From the NCBI RefSeq assembly GCF_001428045.1, contig NZ_LMSD01000023.1:496001-560000 (forward strand): DNA of 64,000 nucleotides. The letters run 5' to 3'. The translations under genes and the position numbers were made by a program. The notes below the pieces were generated by a model. It was not told the origin of the DNA, did not search any database, and was given only the letters and a program-made list of their open reading frames with translations. Below are positions 35,901 to 43,720 of this stretch, piece after piece. The stretch is from Paenibacillus sp. Soil750. GTDB taxonomy: Bacteria; Bacillota; Bacilli; Paenibacillales; NBRC-103111. Each line of letters starts with the position of its first letter. Position 1 is the stretch's first letter.

Positions 35901-37914
35901 AGCAGCTGGTATAACGGCTCGTTATCAAGATCCGAACAATTTTTACTATTTCCGAATCAAAGCAGGCAAGCTGCAGATTGGCAAGTCGGTGAACAACGCC
36001 GTCACGATCCTGACTCAGAAAAATTATACGATGACGACGAATGAAGTTTACTCGTTCACTGCGGTATTAAACAACAGCACACTCGAATTATATGTGAATG
36101 GGTTTAAGGAATTAACCGTTACGGATACAAGTCATGCCTCGGGAAAAATAGGTCTATATGCCTTCAAAACGAGTGTTGAGTTTGATAATGTGAAAGTCGT
36201 TCATGATCGCGATTTCACACCGCCGACGGCTCCTGGAAACTTGCGCTTATTGTCCAAAAGCGAGACCACGGCAGATTTGACTTGGGATACATCCTCGGAC
36301 AATACCGGTGTAACCCAATACGAGGTGTATCATGGTTCAACTTTGATAGGAACCGTAACGTCGAACACATATTCCGCGACCAACCTTGCAGCGAATACCA
36401 ATTACACGTTCAGTGTAAAGGCAAGGGATGCAGCAGGCAACGTGTCCGGAGCGAGCGCCCTGCTAAGCGTCACGACAGACCCGTATCTCGTTCAAGCGAA
36501 GAAAACAATCGCCGCCATTTCCGTTGACGGATCCCTTGACGAACAAGGTTGGTCCACGTTCAAGCAGATTAAGAAAGGGATTGTCGGAACTCCGAACAAT
36601 ACGACCCAATTCAGCACGTTGTGGGACAATAGTTATTTATATGTAGGCGTCAAAGTCATCGACGGTAATCTGTATAATACTTCTGTTCAGCCTTATTATG
36701 ATGACTCCATCGAGATTTATATCGACAGTAACAACAATAAGGGTACGACGTATGACAGCTATGATCAACAGTATATCAAGGGCTGGAATGACAGCACGCT
36801 ATGGCTGCAGAGAGTAATGCCAAACGGTGTTCTGCATGGATGGGCCCCGATTTCAGGCGGATACAGCGTGGAACTGGCGATTCCGTGGAGCACGCTGGGT
36901 CTAACACCGACCGCTGGCACTACCATCGGCTTCGATGTAGCGAACAATGATACGGACGACGGCAATGGCCGGCAAAGCCAGCTGATGTGGGCCGGAACGA
37001 ACGATAACTGGACGAATACGTCCGCATTCGGGAGCTTGCAACTTTCCTCCGTCTCAATCGGGGATACGCAGCCGCCTTCAGTCCCGATGAATTTGACATC
37101 GCCTTCGCACACGGACAGGACCGCAGTATTGTCTTGGACTGCATCTACGGATAATGTCGGTGTTACCGGGTACGAAATTTATCATGGCGGAAATGTAGTT
37201 GCAACGGTAACTTCGACGACCTATACGGTCACTGGGTTAACGCCGGGAACTAGCTACATTTTTACGGTAAAAGCCAAAGATGGGGAAAACAATGTGTCGG
37301 CAGCGAGCAACACGGTCAGTGTCACGATGGATGCGTCCTACACGCTGATCCCTGTTACCAAAACGAATACAGCCATCCAAGTCGATGGCTTGCTGGATGA
37401 AACAGTATGGGCCATAACGTATCAAGCGAACAAAAACGTACTCGCAACCTCTAACAATACAACACAATTTGGTGTAATATGGGATAATACTTACTTATAT
37501 GTCGGGGTCACCGTCTCCGACGGAAATTTGTACAACAATTCGCCGGAGCCTTACTCCGATGATTCCGTCGAGATTTATATCGACGGAGATCATAACCAGG
37601 GAGCGACCTATGATAGCTTTGACCGGCAGTTTATCAAAGGTTGGAACGACAATTCCCTATTCGAGGCGCGGAGCCTCACGAATGGGGTGCAACATGCATG
37701 GGCTGCGACGGCGGCTGGATACAGTGTAGAAATGGCGATTCCATGGAGTTCCCTCGGTATTAAGCCATCCGCCGGTATGATGATCGGCTTCGACATAGCG
37801 AACAATGACGAGGACGATGGAAACGGTCGACATAGTCAGACGGTATGGGCAGGAACATCCAATAACTGGTCGAGCACGTCTGCATTTGGAGAGTTGAAGC
37901 TGGTATTGCCATAA
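32983..37914 (+). CDS. Secreted multimodular GH74 xyloglucanase
   Basis: The 1643-residue protein has a signal peptide ending near SSVNA (residue 34). The GH74 two-propeller domain covers about 40-715: GGGGFVTGIAIHP, RTDVGGALRW with D71 (the position of the family's catalytic base), SGHADVDGMRH, and several Asp-box-like repeats (STDRGQSW, STDGGASW). Then come Fn3 (720-808), Fn3 (810-900), a jelly-roll or laminin-G-like domain (903-1077), Fn3 (1079-1165), a CBM9-like domain (1167-1358), Fn3 (1361-1448) and a second CBM9-like domain (1450-1643). The last two Fn3-CBM9 pairs look like an internal duplication. It should cut the beta-1,4-glucan backbone of xyloglucan outside the cell, and it closes the YesMN and importer cluster. 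Confidence 0.93.
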   Translation: MIALEFSKRWKLLGFMMFFFLIGMLLVSASSVNAAQQEPYNWQNVRIGGGGFVTGIAIHPTEPNLVYIRTDVGGALRWDSVNQKWIPLLNALPREKYNLYGIDSIALDPADPNVVYVAAGKFDYVGAPSDILKSTDRGASWTSTGFAPRHYGNGSGRDLGERLAVDPNNSQIIYMGTRYDGLWKSTSGASVGSWEQVTNFPSIGAAPTGLNFVLFDKSTGSPGISTQTIYVGVKGTGIYQSVNGGTTWTLMNGSPLTPRRAVLADGGTLYVTYESGVTKFANGVWTDISPPAVGRYNGITVDPTNPNIVMTAIEDGANTPAPIYRSTNGGLNWSQITFVKHQNVPWWTSNWFAANTSTLTIDPHFPNRVWLTDFYGTWRTDDITASPSHWYTYEEGHEEVVTFALRSTPIGAPLLSGHADVDGMRHTSLTTYPSSKLGSPSLGDTVSIDFQESNPNFIARVGSTRYAGSGGGGYSTNNGATWTAFPNPPGIAGRIAVSAGSETMVWVPQHGSPLYSTDRGQSWTPGTGAPSGTVHDFWVWYQPLASDRVNSNTFYLLERNTWKLFRSTDGGASWNVASTMPTIPAKTPAYFSIKAAPGKAGEVWVSLDGGGLWRSSNSGDSWTQLPNVQQATLFAFGKNKLGSPDPTVFVYGKVDNSVGIFRSDDFGTTWVKIDVIDPAIGAEANTMEGDRQTWGRVYIGTNGTGVFYGDTLMSEGTDTEAPTAPSNLSTLSHTSTSVNLSWTASTDNTGVAGYNIYNGGVYVGATTTFSSTNYTVNGLTPSTTYSFTVKAKDGAGNLSAVSNSLSVTTAPPPAPPTNLTTTSATLTSLSLSWSPPSNLSGVVGYTIYVGSKQVAAASGTTYTLTNLLPDRTYTVTIRSVDAAGSTSGASNTLAATTAAGPGTLVFSDDFQDGVANGWTPANGTWAVVTSGGSKVYKQSSWLSTNAFSTVDTSSYTNYSVETNIKLTQNDIDLAAGITARYQDPNNFYYFRIKAGKLQIGKSVNNAVTILTQKNYTMTTNEVYSFTAVLNNSTLELYVNGFKELTVTDTSHASGKIGLYAFKTSVEFDNVKVVHDRDFTPPTAPGNLRLLSKSETTADLTWDTSSDNTGVTQYEVYHGSTLIGTVTSNTYSATNLAANTNYTFSVKARDAAGNVSGASALLSVTTDPYLVQAKKTIAAISVDGSLDEQGWSTFKQIKKGIVGTPNNTTQFSTLWDNSYLYVGVKVIDGNLYNTSVQPYYDDSIEIYIDSNNNKGTTYDSYDQQYIKGWNDSTLWLQRVMPNGVLHGWAPISGGYSVELAIPWSTLGLTPTAGTTIGFDVANNDTDDGNGRQSQLMWAGTNDNWTNTSAFGSLQLSSVSIGDTQPPSVPMNLTSPSHTDRTAVLSWTASTDNVGVTGYEIYHGGNVVATVTSTTYTVTGLTPGTSYIFTVKAKDGENNVSAASNTVSVTMDASYTLIPVTKTNTAIQVDGLLDETVWAITYQANKNVLATSNNTTQFGVIWDNTYLYVGVTVSDGNLYNNSPEPYSDDSVEIYIDGDHNQGATYDSFDRQFIKGWNDNSLFEARSLTNGVQHAWAATAAGYSVEMAIPWSSLGIKPSAGMMIGFDIANNDEDDGNGRHSQTVWAGTSNNWSSTSAFGELKLVLP

Positions 37915-37987
37915 CTGCGACTGCATGAATCGAGCAACTTTATCGTCGAACGAAATTCAGAGATCAAATTGATAGGGGGCTAAACGC

Positions 37988-38602
37988 ATGAATATCATTC
38001 AACAAGTTTCAACAACACAGAAAGCTGTTGCTTTTACATTTGATGATGGCCCTAACCCTGAGTATACGCCTCAATTGCTAGATATTTTCGATGAGGTTTC
38101 CGGTCGTGCTACTTTTTTTATGATGGGAAAACAAATCGAACTTTATCCCGAGACTGCGCTCGATGTGCACATCAGGCAACATGAAATTGGGAATCATACG
38201 TACTCTCATCCTTTTATGACCCAAATTAGCTTAGAGGAATGTGAGCGAGAACTTCTTGTTACGGACGAATTAATTACACAGGTAACAGGAACTAAGCCAG
38301 TTGTCATGCGTCCACCTTACTTGGATTTCAATGAGGAGATTCAGGCGATTACTGACAAAATGGGCTATCCTGTCATTGGATCCAATAACGGAGGCACAAG
38401 GGATTGGGAGATGCCGGGCGTAGACCACATTCTTGAGGTAACCCGAGAACAAGTCGGATGCGGGAGCATCTTACTCTTTCATGATGGCTTTGGAGATCGT
38501 TCTCAAACGATAGAGGCTGTTCAAATTTTGGTAAAGGAATTAACAGCACAAGGTTATCAACTTGTAACGGTTAGTGAGCTCTTGCAAATGGCGGAGTCCT
38601 AA
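37988..38602 (+). CDS. Polysaccharide deacetylase (CE4 / NodB domain)
   Basis: The 204-residue protein is a single CE4 domain without a signal peptide. Motif 1 is TFDDGP (D19 base, D20 metal), motif 2 HTYSHP (H70 and H74 metal), motif 3 RPPY (R108), and motif 5 LLFHDG (H165). The metal and catalytic residues are all present, so it should remove N- or O-acetyl groups from a glycan such as chitin oligosaccharide or peptidoglycan. It lies 73 bases after the xyloglucanase, with its own GGGGG site and a strong terminator; cotranscription is possible. Confidence 0.92.
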   Translation: MNIIQQVSTTQKAVAFTFDDGPNPEYTPQLLDIFDEVSGRATFFMMGKQIELYPETALDVHIRQHEIGNHTYSHPFMTQISLEECERELLVTDELITQVTGTKPVVMRPPYLDFNEEIQAITDKMGYPVIGSNNGGTRDWEMPGVDHILEVTREQVGCGSILLFHDGFGDRSQTIEAVQILVKELTAQGYQLVTVSELLQMAES

Positions 38603-38659
38603 TAAGCAACAGCAGTCTGTACATCATTTATACAACATGAATATTGAGAGGCAGATGAG

Positions 38660-38696
38660 AGAAGCTGCGTAGAATTTAATTCTACGCAGCTTTTCT
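38660..38696 (+). terminator. Rho-independent terminator after the deacetylase gene
   Basis: AAGCTGCGTAGAAT pairs perfectly with ATTCTACGCAGCTT around a 3-base loop, followed by TTCTATAT. Confidence 0.88.
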
Positions 38697-38805
38697 ATAT
38701 GAATTGGGGGAAAAGGGCGTGTATATATTCAGTTTATAAAGTTATTTTATTCTATACAAAAAGTCATTAATAAACACGAATATAACCATCACGGGAGGAA
38801 CGAAT

Positions 38806-39906
38806 ATGAATAAAAGTATCCTAGTAAGCGGAGCGAGTTTCGCCGGCCTCTCAACAGCCTACTGGATGAAAAAGTTGGGCTACAACGTGACCGTTGTTGA
38901 GATCGCCGAAGGTCTTAAAAAAGGCGGGACGCCTGTAAATATCCGTGGAAATACCATCGACATCGTGAAACGTATGGGGCTCTTCGACCAAATCCAGTCG
39001 AACAGAATAACCATGGAAATGATGGAAATCAAAAATTCTGATGATGTCACTGAACGGTTGGACATCATTCAAAATGACAATGAGCAGCTAGGTGAAGCTG
39101 AATACGAAATCGAAAGAGATGTATTGCTGAATATGATGCTCGAAGCTGTCAAAGATGATGTCGAGTTTATTTTTGGCGATAGCATAGCATCGTTAAAGGA
39201 AGAAAGTAATGGCGTCGACGTGGCTTTCAAAGGGGGGCAAAAGCGCTCGTTTGACCTGGTATTTGGCTGCGATGGTATTCATTCCGCCGTCAGAAAATAT
39301 TGCTTCGGTGAGGAGGCGGAATTTTCGCATTTCCTTAAAACTTATTTCTCTATCACGATCGTAAATAAGTCGTTGATCCGGGAGAATACGACACAGATGT
39401 ATAATGAGCCGGGCAAGGCGGTCTTCTTGAATGCCTACAACAATAAAACGGATATCGTCCTCTGTTTTTTCTCAGAGAAGGAAATCCCCTACGACTACCG
39501 AAATGAAGAACAGCAGCGGAATATAATTGTGAATCAGTTTTCCGGGCTAGGCTGGCGAACCCCGGAATTGCTGGAAGAAGTCAAGAACTCGAAAACTTTT
39601 TACTTTGACAAGCTGTGCCAAATGAAAATGGCGACATGGTCAAAAGGCAGGGTAGCACTAGTCGGTGATGCTGGATACTGCGCCTCTCCGGCTGCTGGCA
39701 TGGGTGGATCACTCGCAATAGATGGGGCGGCTGCTTTGGCTGATGCTTTCCAAAAATGCCATGGCGATTTCGAACTTGCGTTCCAAGAATATAATAAGAG
39801 TTTCCGTCCATTTATCGAGGAAGTGCAAGCGAGCGCGGCAAAATTTGGCGTAGAGTTTCTTGTACCACGCACGGAAGAAGCCATTCGCGAAAGAAATTTG
39901 CAATAA
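38806..39906 (+). CDS. FAD-dependent monooxygenase, TetX-like
   Basis: The 366-residue class A flavoprotein hydroxylase has an FAD-binding motif GASFAGLSTAYWMKKLGY (residues 8-25), the DG motif GCDGIHSAVR, and the third motif RVALVGDAGYCASPAAGMGG. The subgroup resembles TetX and related aromatic hydroxylases that use NADPH and oxygen to hydroxylate polyketides or phenols. The start follows GGGAGG. A kinase-type resistance gene follows at 39974. Tetracycline inactivation is possible, but cannot be claimed from these motifs alone. Confidence 0.9.
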   Translation: MNKSILVSGASFAGLSTAYWMKKLGYNVTVVEIAEGLKKGGTPVNIRGNTIDIVKRMGLFDQIQSNRITMEMMEIKNSDDVTERLDIIQNDNEQLGEAEYEIERDVLLNMMLEAVKDDVEFIFGDSIASLKEESNGVDVAFKGGQKRSFDLVFGCDGIHSAVRKYCFGEEAEFSHFLKTYFSITIVNKSLIRENTTQMYNEPGKAVFLNAYNNKTDIVLCFFSEKEIPYDYRNEEQQRNIIVNQFSGLGWRTPELLEEVKNSKTFYFDKLCQMKMATWSKGRVALVGDAGYCASPAAGMGGSLAIDGAAALADAFQKCHGDFELAFQEYNKSFRPFIEEVQASAAKFGVEFLVPRTEEAIRERNLQ

Positions 39907-39973
39907 CCGTACGACATTGGACATAATTAACGAGCTTAGTACACATCATTAACCTGAAAGGAGCCATTCCGGC

Positions 39974-40885
39974 ATGTTTGTGATACCCGATACATTTATT
40001 AAAAGAATGCATGAACTCCACGGTGAGCAAGGTGTCGCCTGGTTGGAGGCGCTGCCTAGGCTAGTCGCCGACTGTGCAAGACGCTTCGACTTGAGCCCTG
40101 AAGTTCCATTTTCTAATTTATCTTATAACTTTGTGCTCCGCGCAACCCGCAGCGACGGGAAACGAGTCGTTCTTAAATTATCCTTCATGAAGGGTGAGCT
40201 ATCTAGAGAAGTTAGTGTTCTTCGGGCTTTTGAGGGCCGAGGGGCGATTCATGTGCTTGATGCAGACGAGGAATGGGGAGTTGCACTACTGGAGGGTGCC
40301 GTGCCTGGCATACCATTGTCGTCAATTGAGAATGATGCACTTGCGACGGATATCTTTTGCGAAGTATTTCACCGCCTTCACCTTTCGCCACCAACGGGGA
40401 GTCTGTACCCGTCAATGAAGCAGCATTTTTCGGCAATTGAGCGATACCGAGAGCGAATCAAAGACATGGAAGTTGAAGGACCACTTCCTCCGAGCTGGGT
40501 GGAGAATGCGGAAGAATGTCTGGAATATCTCATCGCGACCACGAATGAGAATGTCTTACTACATGGCGATCTGCATCATGATAACATTCTTCGCCAAGAC
40601 GGAGATAAATGGGCCGTCATTGATCCCAAAGGAATCATCGGTGACATCCATTTTGATACGATCCAATATCTGCTTAACTACGAGGATCGGGGGGGTGACT
40701 GTGAGCAAGTGCTGCGGGACCGAGTAGAGAAAATGGCCGATCGCCTTGGTCTTGACCCTCGCCGGATCGCGATGTGGGGTGTGGCACGAGGTGTGTTGGA
40801 GGCATGCTGGACGATTGAAGATGGAGGAACTGATTGGCACAGAGGCATCCAAATTACGGAACGCTTTGCCAAATTTCTGGATTGA
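39974..40885 (+). CDS. Aminoglycoside/hydroxyurea phosphotransferase, APH(6)-like
   Basis: The 303-residue kinase-fold protein has VVLKLS with ATP-binding K68, the Brenner motif LLHGDLHHDNIL with catalytic D199, and VIDPKGIIGD with metal-binding D217. The KGIIGD variant is typical of the APH(6) and hydroxyurea kinase group, whose known members phosphorylate streptomycin at O6. Whether this chromosomal copy gives resistance is unknown. It starts after AAAGGAG, 67 bases past the flavoprotein gene, and may be cotranscribed with it. Confidence 0.9.
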   Translation: MFVIPDTFIKRMHELHGEQGVAWLEALPRLVADCARRFDLSPEVPFSNLSYNFVLRATRSDGKRVVLKLSFMKGELSREVSVLRAFEGRGAIHVLDADEEWGVALLEGAVPGIPLSSIENDALATDIFCEVFHRLHLSPPTGSLYPSMKQHFSAIERYRERIKDMEVEGPLPPSWVENAEECLEYLIATTNENVLLHGDLHHDNILRQDGDKWAVIDPKGIIGDIHFDTIQYLLNYEDRGGDCEQVLRDRVEKMADRLGLDPRRIAMWGVARGVLEACWTIEDGGTDWHRGIQITERFAKFLD

Positions 40886-41060
40886 AGTCTATGTAATGGG
40901 CGGTTATGAAAAACGAGGTTTGTTTCTTCATGAATTATCTGAGTTTAATGAAATACTTGAAATGAATACGGAGAATGGATTGTGAAGTATAGGAGAAAGG
41001 GATTGGCAAATTAATTTGTAATAAATTCTTTGAGTTGTATCTAGGAGATGACATAAACAA

Positions 41061-41088
41061 GGCTGCCGGTGGATCGGTGGCTTTTTTA
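41061..41088 (+). terminator. Rho-independent terminator
   Basis: GCTGCCG pairs with CGGTGGC (two G-T pairs), followed by TTTTTT. Between 40886 and here I see no gene with a credible start. Confidence 0.7.
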
Positions 41089-41166
41089 ATCTAACGTGCA
41101 GGAATGTTAAATTTTAACGAAACAAATACATAGCGAGTACGTCAGATAATGTAAGGGGGGGAATCA

Positions 41167-41469
41167 GTGAAAAAAATAATATTTATCGTGGCGGGACTTA
41201 TTCTTATCGTCTCAGGGCTTTTATTTTCACCGTGGGTAACTGAAGGTTTTGCAAAACAGAGGGCTATAAATGCTTATAATGACCAGTGGAAAAACGTACA
41301 GGACGGATGTGGGTTTAACTGCAAAGATTGTGGTGTTAAAACATCAGAAAAAACGCTGTTGGGTCGAAAAGTAGTTATAGAGTATGCATGTGGATTATTA
41401 CCCTCTGATTCCCCTGAATACCACAAGAAGAAAGAACTGTTTGTATCGTTTTTAGGAACCGTCCATTAA
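41167..41469 (+). CDS. Small membrane-anchored Cys-rich hypothetical protein
   Basis: The 100-residue protein starts at GTG after AAGGGGGG. The N-terminal hydrophobic stretch IIFIVAGLILIVSGLLFSPW is an uncleaved anchor or signal, and the exported part has Cys residues at CGFNCKDCG and YACG, which may form disulphides or bind metal. No family is recognised. It lies 52 bases before a lipoprotein gene, and the two may form an operon. Confidence 0.75.
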   Translation: MKKIIFIVAGLILIVSGLLFSPWVTEGFAKQRAINAYNDQWKNVQDGCGFNCKDCGVKTSEKTLLGRKVVIEYACGLLPSDSPEYHKKKELFVSFLGTVH

Positions 41470-41521
41470 TATTGCGTTATTTCGGGTCGAATGCGTCCAG
41501 CAGCTAGAGGAGGCTATTAGA

Positions 41522-42268
41522 ATGAAAAACATGATCCCACTTGGGTTATTATTGCTCCTCCTTATGCTCATTGGATGTGGGGATAAGGGAAATGGTGCAG
41601 ATACGTCTGTATCGTCCCTTTCCCCAATGCCAGCAGCATCTGAGTCTCCTCCCAGCTCAACGCCAGTATCGTCTCCGCTAGTTACAGAGGCAAACTCAGC
41701 GATAGAAGATGACTCCATCAGAGCAATAGGTACGCATTTGGATGGACGACTACTCGTCAAACCTGCGAACAAAGCGAGCGTAGCTCCTTTGGGGGCACCT
41801 AGCTGTTATGGGATGGAGACTGATCTCCATTGGACAGGAGACTATGAGGCGATATGGGAATCCAAATCTGAGGGAATTGCAACCCCAATCAGTACTTTTC
41901 CAATAGACTTCGAAATTGTACAGCAAAATGACTCACCCTTCATCATGCAGCCATTTACCTTGGAAGATATGGATATATTCGCTTATGTTCCTCGTTACAC
42001 CGATTGTCATGGTCTCGAAACTTACCTTTTCGGAGTAAGTAATAGGACGGCTTTTCCGATTACGTTTGAGATAGAACCTGGAGTGAATTGGGCTTCTATA
42101 AGCCAATTGCCACACCATCCATTCAAAGTTGCCAATGGCGAATTTATTGTAACTGGCGGATATGGTGCGGGACAGGATTTCATTAACGTCTATCATTTTA
42201 GATATGATACAAATAAAAAGTCTATGATTCTAAAAAGTACAAATCAAGTAAAGCCTATCGATATATAA
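41522..42268 (+). CDS. Hypothetical lipoprotein
   Basis: The 248-residue protein has a signal with lipobox LIGC, followed by a Ser/Pro/Thr-rich linker (about residues 25-60) and a domain of about 180 residues with no recognised family. GAGGAGGC precedes the ATG. It is presumably attached to the outer face of the membrane. Two hairpin terminators follow. Confidence 0.85.
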   Translation: MKNMIPLGLLLLLLMLIGCGDKGNGADTSVSSLSPMPAASESPPSSTPVSSPLVTEANSAIEDDSIRAIGTHLDGRLLVKPANKASVAPLGAPSCYGMETDLHWTGDYEAIWESKSEGIATPISTFPIDFEIVQQNDSPFIMQPFTLEDMDIFAYVPRYTDCHGLETYLFGVSNRTAFPITFEIEPGVNWASISQLPHHPFKVANGEFIVTGGYGAGQDFINVYHFRYDTNKKSMILKSTNQVKPIDI

Positions 42269-42273
42269 GAAAA

Positions 42274-42305
42274 AGACCTGGCAGCGAGTTCCATTAGCCA
42301 GGTCT
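42274..42305 (+). terminator. Hairpin terminator after the lipoprotein gene
   Basis: AGACCTGGC pairs exactly with GCCAGGTCT around a 14-base loop, five bases after the stop codon. The T-tract is poor, so termination may rely on the next hairpin. Confidence 0.6.
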
Positions 42306-42373
42306 GCTGTCTATATTCCCTTGCCGACGGCGGATGTGATTCAATAACATACTCTCATTATGTAAGTAACCGG

Positions 42374-42403
42374 AAGGGCAGATGACTATAGCTGCCCTTT
42401 TTG
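42374..42403 (+). terminator. Second Rho-independent terminator
   Basis: AAGGGCAG pairs exactly with CTGCCCTT, followed by TTTGTT. The remaining bases to 42604 hold no gene and must contain the promoter of the amidohydrolase operon, but I find no convincing -35/-10 pair. Confidence 0.75.
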
Positions 42404-42604
42404 TTATGTCCAAAATAAATTTCCTTAGATGTCATGTAGTCACGTAATGATTATCTGTGTGAAGGTAGGGATTATTTACATCTACAAAACCTTATGCCGC
42501 TTACGTTTCTGGACTGTCAGGTATTGATTATAGGCGGTAAGTAAACGACGGGCTAAGATAAATAGCAAGCAGGACACAACAATGACGAAGAAAGGTGAAA
42601 ACAG

Positions 42605-43708
42605 ATGGATCACAAAGATATCCAACACGGACATACACAGTCGATGCTCATTGATACCGATGTGCACAACGGGATTAAAGACCCTCACGATTTGCTTCCT
42701 TATATGGATAAGCCGTGGCATAAGCAGTGGATCGGCGTTGGGACTGGTGTAGGACAACCGTATTACTCACCAGTAGGTGTGTTAAGAAGAGATGCAATTC
42801 CCGATGACGGCGGCAGCTCTGGCAGTGATCCGGTTTTTATGGTGAAGGATCACATTGAACGTTATGGCTTTGATTATGTTATTTTAACGGGGCAAAATGT
42901 GCTGGAAATGTCGCTCAATCCAGATAGCGATTATGGGAATGCGGTAATATCCGCCTATAACGACTATTTAATTGATCGTTGGTTATCTAAAGATGATCGC
43001 TATAAAGGCGCTATGGTGATTAACCATTCGGATCCCTTGTACGCTGCAAAGGAAATTATGCGAATCGGGGGACATCCAGATATTATTCAAGTCATCATGT
43101 GCAGCGGCAGTACGCGTTTATATGGGAATCGATTCTTTCATCCTATTTATGAAGCAGCAGAGAAGATGGGTTTGCCGATCGCCATCCATCCGGGGACGGA
43201 AGGACGCGGTATGACAGGAGCGCCGACACCTTCGGGTTATCCATCGCGTTACATGGAATGGCATAATATTTTACCTACCAATTATATGGCACATGTGAAT
43301 AGCTTGGTGTGCGAAGGGGTTTTTGAGAAATTTCCAGGCATAAAAGTGGTCGCGATCGAAGGCGGTATCGCTTGGCTGCCACATCTGATGTGGCGAATGG
43401 ATAAGAACTACAAAGCGCTGCGGGATACGACGCCATGGCTGACAAAGCTGCCCTCGGAGTACATTCGGGAACATGTCTATGTAACGACGCAGCCGATTGA
43501 GGAACCGGACGCCCCGGAGCATCTCGTGCAAATTATTCAGATGTGTAAAATGGAGGATCGGATCCTCTACTCGAGTGATTATCCGCATTGGGATTTCGAT
43601 CATCCCAAGATGGTGCTTTCTGCCTTTCCAAAGGAGCTTCGAAAGAAAGTTCAAGGCGGAAATGCGGCAGCCTTATACGGTTTGCATAAGAAGGAGAATT
43701 TGAAGTGA
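42605..43708 (+). CDS. Amidohydrolase_2 family metal-dependent hydrolase or decarboxylase
   Basis: The 367-residue protein is a TIM-barrel amidohydrolase of the ACMSD/gamma-resorcylate decarboxylase superfamily. The metal-ligand set is readable: DTDVH (D19 and H21), AIHPG (H195) and YSSDYPHWD (D325). The first ligand is Asp, not His, as in the E-x-H form of gamma-resorcylate decarboxylase. Known members decarboxylate or hydrolyse aromatic and related acids. It starts after GAAAGGTG and is the first gene of an operon with two sugar-importer permeases (12 bases downstream), a Rieske ferredoxin and a binding protein. That context is odd for this family. Confidence 0.88.
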   Translation: MDHKDIQHGHTQSMLIDTDVHNGIKDPHDLLPYMDKPWHKQWIGVGTGVGQPYYSPVGVLRRDAIPDDGGSSGSDPVFMVKDHIERYGFDYVILTGQNVLEMSLNPDSDYGNAVISAYNDYLIDRWLSKDDRYKGAMVINHSDPLYAAKEIMRIGGHPDIIQVIMCSGSTRLYGNRFFHPIYEAAEKMGLPIAIHPGTEGRGMTGAPTPSGYPSRYMEWHNILPTNYMAHVNSLVCEGVFEKFPGIKVVAIEGGIAWLPHLMWRMDKNYKALRDTTPWLTKLPSEYIREHVYVTTQPIEEPDAPEHLVQIIQMCKMEDRILYSSDYPHWDFDHPKMVLSAFPKELRKKVQGGNAAALYGLHKKENLK

Positions 43709-43720
43709 GGGGGATTATCG

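Noticed and set aside
40893-40985. 30-codon frame after the APH(6)-like gene (MGGYEKRGLFLHELSEF and so on)
   Set aside because: There is no ribosome site or promoter and it is too short to recognise. It may be a remnant, but there is no support.
42482-42757. 91-codon minus-strand hydrophobic frame across the amidohydrolase promoter region
   Set aside because: It overlaps the start of a convincing gene and lacks an SD; its hydrophobicity is explained by AT-rich text.
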